Part shown: in pieces, positions 25,950 to 34,316 of the stretch
Layout: each line of letters starts with the position of its first letter
How positions within the stretch are numbered: the stretch's first letter is position 1
Source of the DNA: Pseudomonadota bacterium
Lineage (GTDB): Bacteria > Pseudomonadota > Gammaproteobacteria > Pseudomonadales > Oleiphilaceae
Reading direction: 5' to 3'
DNA length: 41,395 bases
NCBI GenBank assembly: GCA_002747395.1
Contig: PDPE01000007.1
Coordinates: forward strand, 1 to 41,395
Position numbers and translations under genes: made by a program
The notes under the pieces: model-generated
The model's database searches: none
What the model was told of the DNA's origin: nothing
Seen by the model: only the letters and a program-made list of their open reading frames with translations

Positions 25950-26858
25950 CTAATCAACCATTCGAACAAACAATTCTTCCAGACGATTCGTTTTGGTTCG
26001 AATGCTTTTGGTCACTATACCCCGGTCAGTCAATGCGGCGAACAGCGTATTCAGGGTCTGGCCCTTGTTTACATCGACTTCAATGCTTCCATCAGCCTGA
26101 ATCCTGAGTTCAAACTCGTCGAGCTTTGGCAAAGGCTCGGGGGCACGGTCAACATCCAGTATAAATGTTTCCAGATGAAGCTTGTCCAACAGGGCTTTTT
26201 TGCTCGTATTTTCGAGAATCAGGCCATGATTGATAATCGCAATATTACGACACAGGGCTTCAGCCTCTTCCAGATAGTGTGTCGTTAGTATGATAGTGGT
26301 ACCACTCCGGTTAATCTCCTGCAGGAAACTCCACATTGACCGCCTTAGCTCTATGTCAACACCGGCCGTAGGCTCGTCAAGAATCAGGATTTTTGGCTCA
26401 TGTACCAGCGCTCTTGCAATCATCAGGCGCCTTTTCATTCCACCTGACAACATGCGAGACTCAGTCGCTCGCTTATCCCACAAACCGAGCTTTCTGAGGT
26501 AGTATTCCGCTTTCGATTTTGCCTGACGTAACGGAACGCCGTAATAGCCTGCCTGTGTCACAACAATGTTAAAGACTTTTTCAAACTGGTTAAAATTAAA
26601 TTCCTGGGGAACAATCCCCATATTCATTTTTGCATTAACCAGATCAGAATCAAGATCGTACCCCATCACACGCACCTGCCCTGACGTTTTATTTATCAGG
26701 GAAGTAACCACTCCCAGCGTTGTCGACTTGCCGGCACCGTTTGGCCCGAGCAATGCGAAAAAATCACCCTGTTCTACTGACAGGTCTATCCCCTTGAGTG
26801 CGGTGACGCCGTCAGAATAGGTTTTTGTCAAATTCACAATTTCAAGTGCCTTATCCAT
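25950..26858 (-). CDS. ABC exporter ATP-binding protein, YadG-like
   Basis: A 302-aa ATPase partner of the ABC-2 permease. Walker A is GPNGAGKST near residue 38, the Q-loop is IVPQEFNFN, the signature is LSGGMKRR and Walker B is ILILDEPTAGVD, followed by the switch His in TTHYLEEAE. The C-terminal 70 residues form the regulatory extension typical of ABC-2/DrrA-like ATPases. ATG 26858 is preferred, with AAGAG upstream; TTG codons just before it are less likely. First gene of an ATPase-permease-queF unit. Confidence 0.92.
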   Translation of the reverse strand: MDKALEIVNLTKTYSDGVTALKGIDLSVEQGDFFALLGPNGAGKSTTLGVVTSLINKTSGQVRVMGYDLDSDLVNAKMNMGIVPQEFNFNQFEKVFNIVVTQAGYYGVPLRQAKSKAEYYLRKLGLWDKRATESRMLSGGMKRRLMIARALVHEPKILILDEPTAGVDIELRRSMWSFLQEINRSGTTIILTTHYLEEAEALCRNIAIINHGLILENTSKKALLDKLHLETFILDVDRAPEPLPKLDEFELRIQADGSIEVDVNKGQTLNTLFAALTDRGIVTKSIRTKTNRLEELFVRMVD

Positions 26859-27000
26859 CAACAAGCTCTTACTTTCGGGATATCTGATAACAGGGAGTGC
26901 AGATTACCAAGATGGTGATGAATCGGGTAATTTCAACCGGTTCAAACAAATTGTTTTACTCTGTAAACAGATACAATCGGCTTTTTGCGATATATTTTTC

Positions 27001-27028
27001 ATTATATCCTGTCAATGCAGGATATAAT
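27001..27028. promoter_or_regulatory. Perfect 11-bp inverted repeat between divergent genes
   Basis: ATTATATCCTG (27001-27011) and its exact reverse complement CAGGATATAAT (27018-27028) flank a 6-bp spacer. Each outer end holds a TATAAT-like -10 hexamer, one per strand. The site lies between the divergent ABC ATPase and lipoprotein genes, 40 bp before the latter. It looks like an operator overlapping promoters, or a hairpin; the regulator is unknown. Confidence 0.5.
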
Positions 27029-27067
27029 CTCCAACCACCAGTACCCTCTCCAAAAGGCTCATTTTTT

Positions 27068-28189
27068 ATGAAGAACATCGGCAAGGCACTTCAGTCCTTA
27101 CTTTTTGTTATCGTCGGCTGCACCGGATGCAGCGATGATGGAAGCGGCGGATCTCAAAACAGGCTGAAAGGGCAGCTTATGACATCCGGGTTACAGGGGA
27201 TCAGCTATAAAACCGCAACACAGGAGGGCGTGCTGGGCAAGGATGGAACCTTTGACTACCTGGAAGGGGAAACCCTTTCTCTTTTCATCGGGAATCTTCC
27301 CCTTGTGGAAGATGTGCCAACCCATGAGTACATTTCCTTTCTGGAATTCAGCATGGATGCAAGAGAAGAACTCGATGAAGGTACCGTCTTCAATGGCATG
27401 AGCACAGAGGTGCAAAGCGAAGAGAAACTGGCCAGTTCAGATTACATCAACAATATCTCCCGGTTCATTTATCTGATGGGTGACACGGTCAATACAAACC
27501 CTGATGCCGATTCACCCGTCAAGATATCGGATCGAACCATTGAGCAGTTAAACGAATATCTTGCAACGGATCACCCGCCGATAGACTTCCATGTTCCGAT
27601 TAAAACCTTTGAAGAAGAAGACTCGCCAGCGAATCAACTATTGAAAAGTATCTGTTTTTTCCCCGCCAATTATGTCGAATGCGAGGTTCCTCCCACACAA
27701 GAAGAAATTGATGCTGCTGAATCCATATATGATGAAGATGGCCAGGTAAAGGAAGATCGGGATACCGATATCCTTTACAAGGAAGACCTGGAAGCCAAAG
27801 TGGCCATCATCGAGGGCAGTATTCGCTCAACCATAGACCTGCAACCCGACAACGCAGCGGCCCTTTTGCTTTCCGATGCACGGGATATTCACAAAAAACT
27901 GGGAACCGATCTCTATTTTGATGTATTCACCTACTCGATTCATCAAGGTGACACGAGCACACGAACTGTCCATATCCTGTCTCGAAAGAAAGACTTCACC
28001 ATCACCGAAATGGAAGTGGTCAGCGTGGATGAAAACATCCTCATTGTCGATCAGTTTGATCCGGCGGAAAAATTCTTTACATTCCATTCGGTCGGCACAG
28101 TTGGCCAGGAAGCCACCCTGTTGATAAACATCAGGCTGGAAAACGATTATCGCTGGTATCAAAAAACCTTTAGAGTGCTCATCAAATAA
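27068..28189 (+). CDS. Predicted lipoprotein of unknown function
   Basis: A 373-aa protein starting at ATG 27068. The N-terminal signal has a lipobox-like VIVGC (Cys18), with a second Cys three residues later, then a Gly/Ser/Asp linker, so a membrane-anchored lipoprotein is likely. Residues 45-75 (ISYKTATQEGVLGKDGTFDY, then LEGETLSLFIG) match the small beta unit seen in many marine-bacterial surface lipoproteins. The middle is acidic and contains two cysteines (ICFFPANYVECEVPP). The last 100 residues look beta-rich. No enzyme motif is visible. An upstream in-frame start at 26897 would run through the palindromic promoter region and is unlikely. Confidence 0.7.
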   Translation: MKNIGKALQSLLFVIVGCTGCSDDGSGGSQNRLKGQLMTSGLQGISYKTATQEGVLGKDGTFDYLEGETLSLFIGNLPLVEDVPTHEYISFLEFSMDAREELDEGTVFNGMSTEVQSEEKLASSDYINNISRFIYLMGDTVNTNPDADSPVKISDRTIEQLNEYLATDHPPIDFHVPIKTFEEEDSPANQLLKSICFFPANYVECEVPPTQEEIDAAESIYDEDGQVKEDRDTDILYKEDLEAKVAIIEGSIRSTIDLQPDNAAALLLSDARDIHKKLGTDLYFDVFTYSIHQGDTSTRTVHILSRKKDFTITEMEVVSVDENILIVDQFDPAEKFFTFHSVGTVGQEATLLINIRLENDYRWYQKTFRVLIK

Positions 28190-28202
28190 TTTGTGATCAG
28201 CC

Positions 28203-28256
28203 TGTGAGGTGCTGAAGGCTGTGCGGCGCTGAAGGCTGTTGTGAGGAGCTGAAGGC
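28203..28256 (+). repeat. 17-20 bp tandem array after the lipoprotein gene
   Basis: Three copies sharing GCTGAAGGC with a TGTGAGG-like lead: 28203-28219, 28220-28236 and 28237-28256. They lie 13 bp beyond the stop, between convergent genes. Confidence 0.85.
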
Positions 28257-28306
28257 TCTGGCGACCGTGATATGGCCCGAGTGAGTGTCAAAGACCGGGG
28301 TTGCAT

Positions 28307-28900
28307 TTATTTCTTTAACTTGCAGATTCTATCACCGGGTACAGGTACACGATGCTCCAGACTATTCATCGGTACTTTTTTGATGAAAAATGTATAAGGA
28401 ACGACAGAGGCCCTGAGGTAATCACGATTTTTCTTTTTTCCATCCACTTCAAACAGGGTTGAAGATGGCCAGCAGGAGATCGTTAATTCGATTTTATTTC
28501 CCAAGTCGACTATTTTGTTCGCGCCCTTTTCATCAGAAATGAAAGCACAGACATGGGAATCCGATGTAACCGGGCGTCCATTGCGATCCAAATCCAGCTT
28601 TGCCGAACCACAAGCCACAATGCCGTCTCCCTGGCACGGGAAGGGGTCGAAATCACTATCTTTGAAAACCAGTTCCCTCTCGCTACATTGGGTGGTCAGT
28701 TTTATCGGGGTAGCGCTGCCATCAAAAAAAACAGAATCAGAGGTTTGCCAGGACACGACAAAGATTCTCGACTCACCCGCCGAATTATAGGATTCCAAAC
28801 TTCCATAATGCTCATAGTAACTGGCGCAACCGGATAGTAACAGAACCAAAAAAAGAGGGATCCATCGGCCAGAATGGTTAATCAACCCGCTAATCATCAT
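28307..28900 (-). CDS. Small lipoprotein of unknown function
   Basis: A 198-aa protein. ATG 28900 follows AAAGGAA. A hydrophobic signal ends in the lipobox LLSGC, with the lipidated Cys near residue 25. The mature part has six further cysteines (QCSERE, FPCQGDGIVACGSA, HVCAF, SCWPSS, ICKLKK), which suggests disulfides and an extracytoplasmic location. No family is recognised. It is convergent with the preceding lipoprotein gene and co-directional with the PilZ gene. Confidence 0.65.
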   Translation of the reverse strand: MMISGLINHSGRWIPLFLVLLLSGCASYYEHYGSLESYNSAGESRIFVVSWQTSDSVFFDGSATPIKLTTQCSERELVFKDSDFDPFPCQGDGIVACGSAKLDLDRNGRPVTSDSHVCAFISDEKGANKIVDLGNKIELTISCWPSSTLFEVDGKKKNRDYLRASVVPYTFFIKKVPMNSLEHRVPVPGDRICKLKK

Positions 28901-28974
28901 ATTTCCTTTTTGTCCATGCTCCGACCATAATATCAAGAACGAAAGAACAAAAAAAAGAGTTAATACCTGCAGAA

Positions 28975-29337
28975 TTACTTGACCGATTCCCGGTTGCTTC
29001 CACCGCCTTCCACGGGCTCGGAAATAAAGTGCAAACCATAACCATCCATTCCCTTTCTGACAACGACCATATCAAGAACGGGAGCCGGAACCGGAAGCCC
29101 CTGCATTTGCACTTTTACCGTACTGCCTAACAGGGGAAACTTCTGGTCAGCATTGACACAAACAAATACTCCGGCATCGGAAAGGTCCCTCGTGTAGACA
29201 AAAAACTCCTCGAAGCCATCCTGGGTTATTTTCACCCTGGCATTAAATGCGGTACGAGGTGCCGATCTTTTTTCGCTAAAATCTGTTTTTTTGGATTCCG
29301 ACAAAACCTGTCCTGCCCATTGTTGTTCATTCCGCAT
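28975..29337 (-). CDS. PilZ domain protein, predicted c-di-GMP receptor
   Basis: A 120-aa single-domain protein from ATG 29337. The c-di-GMP-binding RxxxR is present (KRSAPRTAF, Arg24 and Arg28), as is the DxSxxG strand motif (DLSDAGVFV, 51-56). The remaining PilZ beta strands follow (GSTVKVQMQGLP, VVRKGMDGYGLHF). The start is uncertain: no ribosome site is clear at 29337, and an in-frame TTG at 29439 would add 34 residues. It could tune motility, but nothing in the sequence links it to the flg cluster. Confidence 0.82.
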   Translation of the reverse strand: MRNEQQWAGQVLSESKKTDFSEKRSAPRTAFNARVKITQDGFEEFFVYTRDLSDAGVFVCVNADQKFPLLGSTVKVQMQGLPVPAPVLDMVVVRKGMDGYGLHFISEPVEGGGSNRESVK

Positions 29338-29603
29338 ACGTGATAGGCCAGCTGAAAGCCGAATGCCGGCCCGGATTTTTTTCCCTTTGACCCGGCGAGT
29401 CGATCGGCCGCAGCTTCTCCCGGAACATATGAGAACCAAGCCTTTTAACTTATTGATTAATGATAGCAGTATTCATCAAAAGATCACTGAACCAGATACA
29501 GAAAGACGAGGAAAAAACACGAGCCACCAGCCTGACCATGATAATCGGCACCAGAATACATCAAAAAACCCGACAGGGTACCGGTATCACTGTTAGCGAA
29601 AAC

Positions 29604-29631
29604 TTGACATGCTGTACTCTTTTAATAAAAA
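29604..29631 (+). promoter_or_regulatory. Candidate sigma-70 promoter before the iron-binding protein gene
   Basis: TTGACA (29604-29609) and TAAAAA (29626-29631) are 16 bp apart, giving a leader of about 110 nt. The rest of the 413-bp gap between the PilZ gene and 29751 holds no supported gene. Confidence 0.45.
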
Positions 29632-29653
29632 TGTCTCCTTTTAATAAGAATGG
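29617..29653 (+). repeat. 18-19 bp tandem duplication over a promoter
   Basis: Two copies of a unit close to CTCTTTTAATAAAAATG lie side by side (29617-29634 and 29635-29653). The first copy supplies the -10 element of the candidate promoter. Confidence 0.7.
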
Positions 29654-29663
29654 TTCGCCTTCT

Positions 29664-29677
29664 CATAATCATTATTC
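29664..29677 (+). promoter_or_regulatory. Partial Fur-box-like site
   Basis: CATAATCATTATTC matches one half of the Fur consensus (AATCATTATC) at 9 of 10 positions; the other half is poor. It sits just downstream of the candidate promoter of a ferric-iron transporter, where Fur control would be expected. Confidence 0.3.
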
Positions 29678-29750
29678 AAAAAAATTCAAAGGACAGTTGA
29701 GACGGTTGAGTAAGTCAGATATCAGATAGTTGAAATAGGATATTTTATAT

Positions 29751-30773
29751 ATGAACCTGAAATACAGTGCTTCTATTGCCCTTGCAGTCATGGCATTCCA
29801 ATTTCCATCCGTTTCGTCTGCAAACAGCAACGAGGTCAATGTTTACTCTCTGCGCCAGTCATTTCTGATGAAACCCCTGTTCGAGGCGTTCACAAAGGAA
29901 ACGGGCATTAAGGTAAACTACACATTCGCAAAAAAAGGGCTAAATGAGCGGCTGAAACGAGAGGGAAAAAACAGCCCGGCAGATATCCTGCTTACTACCG
30001 ACATAGGCAACCTTTCAACAGCCAAAAAAGCAAATGTACTTCAGCCTGTTTCCTCTGCCACTCTCGAAAAAAACATCCCGCCCCAGTATCGGGACCCTGA
30101 AAACTACTGGTTTGGTCTGACTACCCGGGTGCGAGTCATCTATGCATCGAAAGACCGGGTTCCTCCAGGAGCAATCTCGCGCTATGAAGACCTGGCCGAT
30201 CCCAAGTGGAAAGACAAGGTCTGTACACGCTCGGGCAAACACCCGTATAACGTTGCCCTTATTGCCTCGATGATTGCACATAAAGGAGAAAGCGAAGCGC
30301 AAGGCTGGCTGGAAGGCGTCAAAAGAAACCTGGCAAGAAAACCGCAAGGTAATGACCGAACCCAGGTCAAGGCTATCAAGGAGGGTGTTTGCGACGTTTC
30401 ACTCGGAAACAGCTACTATTACGGGAAAATGCTGAATAATAAAAACCAGGTGGCCTGGGCCAATTCGGTGCGCATCCTGTTTCCCAACCAGGAGGACAGA
30501 GGGGCACATGTCAACATCAGTGGCGTAGCACTCACCAGGAGCGCTCCCAACAAGAGTAACGCTATCAGATTTATGGAATTTTTGTCTGGCGACAAGGCTC
30601 AGGAAATCTATGCCGAGAAAAACTATGAATATCCGGTCAAGCCAGGCGTCAGTGCATCTCCTCTCGTTTCCTCGTGGGGCAAATTTAGCGCGGACAAACT
30701 CCCCCTTTCCGAAATTGACCAATATCGACCACAAGCAACCAGGCTGGTAGACAAAGTCAACTACGATGAATAA
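29751..30773 (+). CDS. fbpA: Periplasmic ferric-iron-binding protein, FbpA/FutA class
   Basis: Substrate-binding protein of an Fe(III) ABC importer, 340 aa. A signal peptide ends about residue 24 (SVSSA). The mature N-terminus (EVNVYSLRQSFLMKPLFEAF) is the cluster-1 opening. ADILLTTDIGNL, SRYEDLADPKWKDKVC and YRDPENYWFGL are typical. The tyrosine triplet in GNSYYYGKM supplies the iron ligands of this class, and the C-terminus has GVALTRSAPNKSNAIRF. AGGAT lies 8 nt before the ATG. It is followed by the permease gene after a 107-bp gap containing a strong inverted repeat. Confidence 0.92.
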   Translation: MNLKYSASIALAVMAFQFPSVSSANSNEVNVYSLRQSFLMKPLFEAFTKETGIKVNYTFAKKGLNERLKREGKNSPADILLTTDIGNLSTAKKANVLQPVSSATLEKNIPPQYRDPENYWFGLTTRVRVIYASKDRVPPGAISRYEDLADPKWKDKVCTRSGKHPYNVALIASMIAHKGESEAQGWLEGVKRNLARKPQGNDRTQVKAIKEGVCDVSLGNSYYYGKMLNNKNQVAWANSVRILFPNQEDRGAHVNISGVALTRSAPNKSNAIRFMEFLSGDKAQEIYAEKNYEYPVKPGVSASPLVSSWGKFSADKLPLSEIDQYRPQATRLVDKVNYDE

Positions 30774-30816
30774 TAGTTCCGCCGAGAACCGATAACACAC
30801 GAATGAAATAGACAAA

Positions 30817-30866
30817 TGAGACAGAAAGTACCGTCAAAAGCACTGTCACAAGTGCTTTCTGTCTCA
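30817..30866 (+). promoter_or_regulatory. Hairpin between fbpA and the permease gene
   Basis: TGAGACAGAAAG (30817-30828) is perfectly complementary to CTTTCTGTCTCA (30855-30866). An inner stem (AGCACT / AGTGCT) is also possible. There is no T-run, so it is more likely an mRNA-processing or stabilising stem that raises binding-protein levels, or an attenuator close to the permease start. Confidence 0.6.
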
Positions 30867-30880
30867 CTTTGTACATACAT

Positions 30881-32572
30881 ATGACAGAAGACCCCGCAAA
30901 ACAATCTTTGGGCTCGCATAAGTCGAATGCCCGTTGGCTCATTTGTGCAGCCGTCACCACCTTTATCGTTGTACTGCCGGTTTTCTCGGTGTTCTATCTC
31001 GCCTTTTTCCCTGAAGAAAATATCTGGCCTCATCTCTTTAATACCGTTTTACCCTATTATGTCCAAAACACCCTTATCCTGATGGCGGGGGTGGGAGTAA
31101 GCAGTACACTAATCGGTGTCGGGGCTGCGTGGCTAACGTCCAATTGTGAATTTCGCGGCAGGAAAATCTTGAGCTGGCTTCTGCTGCTGCCATTCGCCGT
31201 TCCTGCCTACGTGATTGCATACGCCTATACCGACCTGCTGGAATATGCAGGCCCGATTCAAACAGGCCTGCGTAACCTGTTTGGCTGGACATCCCCGCAT
31301 GACTACCGGTTTCCGGAAATACGGAGTATGGCAGGTGCCATTACGGTAATGTCGCTTGTGCTCTACCCCTACGTTTACATGCTTGCAAGAACCGCATTCC
31401 TGGATCAGTCTCCCACCTTGTTTATCACAAGCCGGAGCCTGGGTAGAACACCCTGGCAATCTTTTTACCTGATTTCGTTACCTGTGATACGGCCCGCCAT
31501 AGTGGTCGGACTTTCTCTGGTTCTGATGGAAACTCTGAATGACTTTGGCACAGTAGATTATTTTGCAGTCAGAACTCTGACCGCCGGTTTGTACGACACC
31601 TGGCTAAACCTGGGCAATGTTGGAGGCGCTGCACAAATTGCGTGCGTCATGCTGATATTTGTGATTGCTCTTGTTTTTTCCGAGCGCTATTCTCGCCGGA
31701 AAATAAAGCTGTATCAAAACCAGACCGGCAACCACAACAAGAAAAGAATTGTCCTCACCGGAATAAAGGGCTTTCTGGCGACGGCAGGATGCCTGCTGCC
31801 TGTCCTTCTCGGCTTTTGTGTTCCGGCAGGCCTGTTAACCTATTACGCCATTGTTTACTTCGATATCAGTTGGAACAATCGCTTTTTAGACTACTCCATG
31901 AACAGCCTTACACTGTCCGTCAGTGCTGCCCTGGTTACAATACTCATTGGATTACTTCTCTCGTACACCAACAGGCTTATCAAATCGGGCCCGACACGCG
32001 TCTTCCTGCGACTGTCAACCCTTGGTTATGCCATGCCGGGTGCGGTGCTTGCCATTGGCGTTATTATCCCTCTGGCAGCCTTTGATAATGCAGTAGACGC
32101 CCTGGCGCAGCAATGGTTTCACACTTCCATAGGGTTACTGCTGAGTGGCACCGTTTTTGCCCTCATTTTTGCGTACAGTATACGCTTTCTTGCCATCTCC
32201 TCCGGGGCGATTGAATCCAGTCTGGAAAAGGTCACTCCCAATATGGATCTTGCTGCCCGCTCACTTGGCAAGCGTCCTTTTGATATTCTGAAAACAGTTC
32301 ACATTCCCATCATTTCCCGCGGTATACTCACAGCGGCTCTTGTAGTTTTTGTCGACTGCATGAAGGAGCTGCCCACTACCCTGATACTGCGACCATTCAA
32401 TTTTGAAACACTCGCCACCCACGTATATCAGTTCGCTTCTGACGAATTGCTGGAAGAAAGTGCGCTGTCAGCACTTCTCATCGTAGCGGTCGGCATCATT
32501 CCGGTCATAATACTCAGCAAAACCATAGATAACCACCAGCACCAGCCCCCCGACCGTGCAATGGAAGGCTGA
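30881..32572 (+). CDS. fbpB: Ferric-iron ABC transporter permease, fused two-domain (FbpB)
   Basis: Inner-membrane permease of 563 aa with two fused permease halves and about twelve helices. The first EAA-like loop is SLGRTPWQSFYLISLPVIRP (about residue 187) and the second is SLGKRPFDILKTVHIPIISR (about 460). This fused layout is typical of FbpB/SfuB/HitB. ATG 30881 is preferred over an in-frame TTG at 30869; neither has a clear ribosome site. No ATPase gene follows, so an ATPase encoded elsewhere must serve the system. Confidence 0.9.
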   Translation: MTEDPAKQSLGSHKSNARWLICAAVTTFIVVLPVFSVFYLAFFPEENIWPHLFNTVLPYYVQNTLILMAGVGVSSTLIGVGAAWLTSNCEFRGRKILSWLLLLPFAVPAYVIAYAYTDLLEYAGPIQTGLRNLFGWTSPHDYRFPEIRSMAGAITVMSLVLYPYVYMLARTAFLDQSPTLFITSRSLGRTPWQSFYLISLPVIRPAIVVGLSLVLMETLNDFGTVDYFAVRTLTAGLYDTWLNLGNVGGAAQIACVMLIFVIALVFSERYSRRKIKLYQNQTGNHNKKRIVLTGIKGFLATAGCLLPVLLGFCVPAGLLTYYAIVYFDISWNNRFLDYSMNSLTLSVSAALVTILIGLLLSYTNRLIKSGPTRVFLRLSTLGYAMPGAVLAIGVIIPLAAFDNAVDALAQQWFHTSIGLLLSGTVFALIFAYSIRFLAISSGAIESSLEKVTPNMDLAARSLGKRPFDILKTVHIPIISRGILTAALVVFVDCMKELPTTLILRPFNFETLATHVYQFASDELLEESALSALLIVAVGIIPVIILSKTIDNHQHQPPDRAMEG

Positions 32573-32724
32573 TATCCGGATCATTCAGGTTTTACAGGGG
32601 TTGGCAAATGGCGCTCCGGTACATCGACATAGACTAATTAGGTGTTGCTATATCTCCTCTCCAATGCTAAAAAGAGCGCCAGTCAGTGACGTAATGTCAA
32701 TTGGTTCAAACAACAATAAACCCG

Positions 32725-32736
32725 GCCAATATTGGC
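32725..32736. promoter_or_regulatory. Perfect 12-bp palindrome before the zinc-ribbon gene
   Basis: GCCAATATTGGC is a perfect palindrome centred about 20 bp before the ATG at 32750. The preceding 177-bp gap also holds a GGCGCTC / GAGCGCC pair about 60 bp apart. Either could be a control site. Confidence 0.3.
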
Positions 32737-32749
32737 TCCGATCAATTCC

Positions 32750-33112
32750 ATGTTTAGATGCCCAAAATGCAAAACAGGTGAAATGCTTCCCGTATTCAGG
32801 GAAAGTGAGCCTGAATATACTGAAAATTATCAATGTACAGAATGCGGAAACAGTGCAATTATTCCTTCTCTGACCATTGTGTCAAGCCAGATTTTAACCG
32901 CAATTATCGGCGGTGTTGTGACTGTTTTTTTATTTTTCGAAGAGCTGGCAAGGCTGTTAACCGCTTTCCAGTTCAATATCTCTGAAGGCATGGCAAGACA
33001 CATCTTTCTGGTGAGCACTGCAACGCTGTTTATTGCAGGGTTTGTTTTCATACTCTACCGGGCCTGTCGTGACCTTCAAACCCGTAAACGCTATCAATAT
33101 GGCTCCAGGTAA
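32750..33112 (+). CDS. Zinc-ribbon membrane protein, unknown function
   Basis: A 120-aa protein from ATG 32750. The N-terminus is a four-cysteine zinc ribbon (FRCPKCKTGEM and YQCTECGNS; Cys4, Cys7, Cys29, Cys32). Two transmembrane helices follow (about 42-62 and 80-100) and a short basic tail. Such small proteins are usually inner-membrane with the ribbon in the cytoplasm. The family is not recognised and the ribosome site is weak. It lies between the iron permease and the second ABC importer, with 57 bp to the next start. Confidence 0.65.
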   Translation: MFRCPKCKTGEMLPVFRESEPEYTENYQCTECGNSAIIPSLTIVSSQILTAIIGGVVTVFLFFEELARLLTAFQFNISEGMARHIFLVSTATLFIAGFVFILYRACRDLQTRKRYQYGSR

Positions 33113-33132
33113 ATGAAATCAATTTTGTCTTT

Positions 33133-33160
33133 CGCTCCTGACAGTTCCACTCCTGACAAA
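33133..33160 (+). repeat. 14-bp tandem duplication before the substrate-binding protein gene
   Basis: CGCTCCTGACAGTT and CCACTCCTGACAAA are adjacent and share the core CTCCTGACA. The second copy leads directly into the AAAGG ribosome site of the ATG at 33170. Confidence 0.7.
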
Positions 33161-33169
33161 GGTATCACT

Positions 33170-34135
33170 ATGAAAACGCTACTACAGTCTCTGCTTCTTG
33201 CCACCTTCGCCATGCTTTCTGCGGTACCAGGCATAGCCGACGAAAAGTTTGTCGCCGTTACGCAGATTGTTGAGCACCCGGCTCTTGACTCAGTCAGAGA
33301 AGGCGTAAAGGACGCCCTGAAAGAACAGGGATTCGAGCAGGGTAAAAATCTCAGATGGATGTACGAGAGTGCTCAGGGCAACCCGACTATCGCCGCCCAA
33401 ATCGCCAAGAAGCTGGCGGGAGCAGAACCGGATGTCATTGTTGCCATTGCAACACCTTCCGCGCAAACCGTCGCTGCAACGGCAAAACATACACCCATTG
33501 TTTTTAGCGCAGTTACCGATCCGGTAGGAGCCAAACTGGTAAAGCAACTCAAACAGCCAGGGAAGAATATTACGGGTGTCACTGATTCATCGCCCATTGA
33601 CAAACATGTTGACCTGATGCTGGACATAGTGCCTGACACCAAAACCATTGGAACCATATACAACCCGGGTGAAGCCAACTCGGTAACCCTGGTAAAAATG
33701 CTGGAAGCCTCTTCAGGAAAGAAATCAATCAAGCTGAAAAAAGCGGCAGCCACCAAAACCGCCGACGTATTGGCCGCCGCCAGGTCTCTCGCCGGTAAGG
33801 TCGATGTCATTTATCTGCCCACTGACAACACGGTCATTTCTGCACTGGAGGCCGTTGTAAAAGTATGCAGGCAAAACAAAATACCTCTGGTCGCTGGCGA
33901 CACGGATTCAGTTTCACGAGGCGCTGTCGCTGCTCTGAGTTTTAATTACTACGATATCGGCAAACAAACAGGAAGGGTTGTGGCACAGATTCTAAATGGT
34001 ACCGCACCCGGAAGCATCGATGTTCGGGGAATAGAAAATCTTGACCTGCACCTGAATCTCAAATCGGCCCGGCAAATGGGGGTGACCCTGAGTCGTTCGC
34101 TTCGTGACAGGGCTTCAAAAGTGATTGAGGACTAA
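33170..34135 (+). CDS. ABC importer substrate-binding protein (ABC_sub_bind / TrpX class)
   Basis: A 321-aa periplasmic binding protein. A signal peptide runs to about residue 23 (AVPGIA). The mature sequence begins VAVTQIVEHPALDSVREG, diagnostic of the ABC_sub_bind family that includes TrpX-like aromatic amino-acid transporters. DVIVAIATPSAQTVA, TPIVFSAVTDPVGAKLV and PLVAGDTDSVSRGAVAALS are conserved ligand-site stretches. ATG 33170 has AAAGG at good spacing; an upstream in-frame ATG at 33113 lacks one. First gene of a complete importer. The ligand (tryptophan, tyrosine or another) cannot be read from the sequence. Confidence 0.88.
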   Translation: MKTLLQSLLLATFAMLSAVPGIADEKFVAVTQIVEHPALDSVREGVKDALKEQGFEQGKNLRWMYESAQGNPTIAAQIAKKLAGAEPDVIVAIATPSAQTVAATAKHTPIVFSAVTDPVGAKLVKQLKQPGKNITGVTDSSPIDKHVDLMLDIVPDTKTIGTIYNPGEANSVTLVKMLEASSGKKSIKLKKAAATKTADVLAAARSLAGKVDVIYLPTDNTVISALEAVVKVCRQNKIPLVAGDTDSVSRGAVAALSFNYYDIGKQTGRVVAQILNGTAPGSIDVRGIENLDLHLNLKSARQMGVTLSRSLRDRASKVIED

Positions 34136-34181
34136 CCTTCGCCCATTCGACAAGAGTGGAAACAGCCTGACCTGGCGATAT

Positions 34182-34201
34182 AAGGTGTTTTTCACCTTTT
34201 T
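34182..34201 (+). terminator. Weak intrinsic terminator or attenuator inside the importer operon
   Basis: AAGGTG / CACCTT form a 6-bp stem with a five-T loop, followed by TTT. It lies between the binding-protein stop and the permease gene. Partial termination here would fit the usual excess of binding protein over permease. Confidence 0.4.
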
Positions 34202-34316
34202 CAGGTAATAAGCGGTCAATTTTTTGGCCGCCCGCTTTTATTTCTTTCTCTTTTTAGATACTCTACTCGCCGCTCGAATACCTGACTTTTTTATCCTTAC
34301 CTCCCGGGAATCTGCT

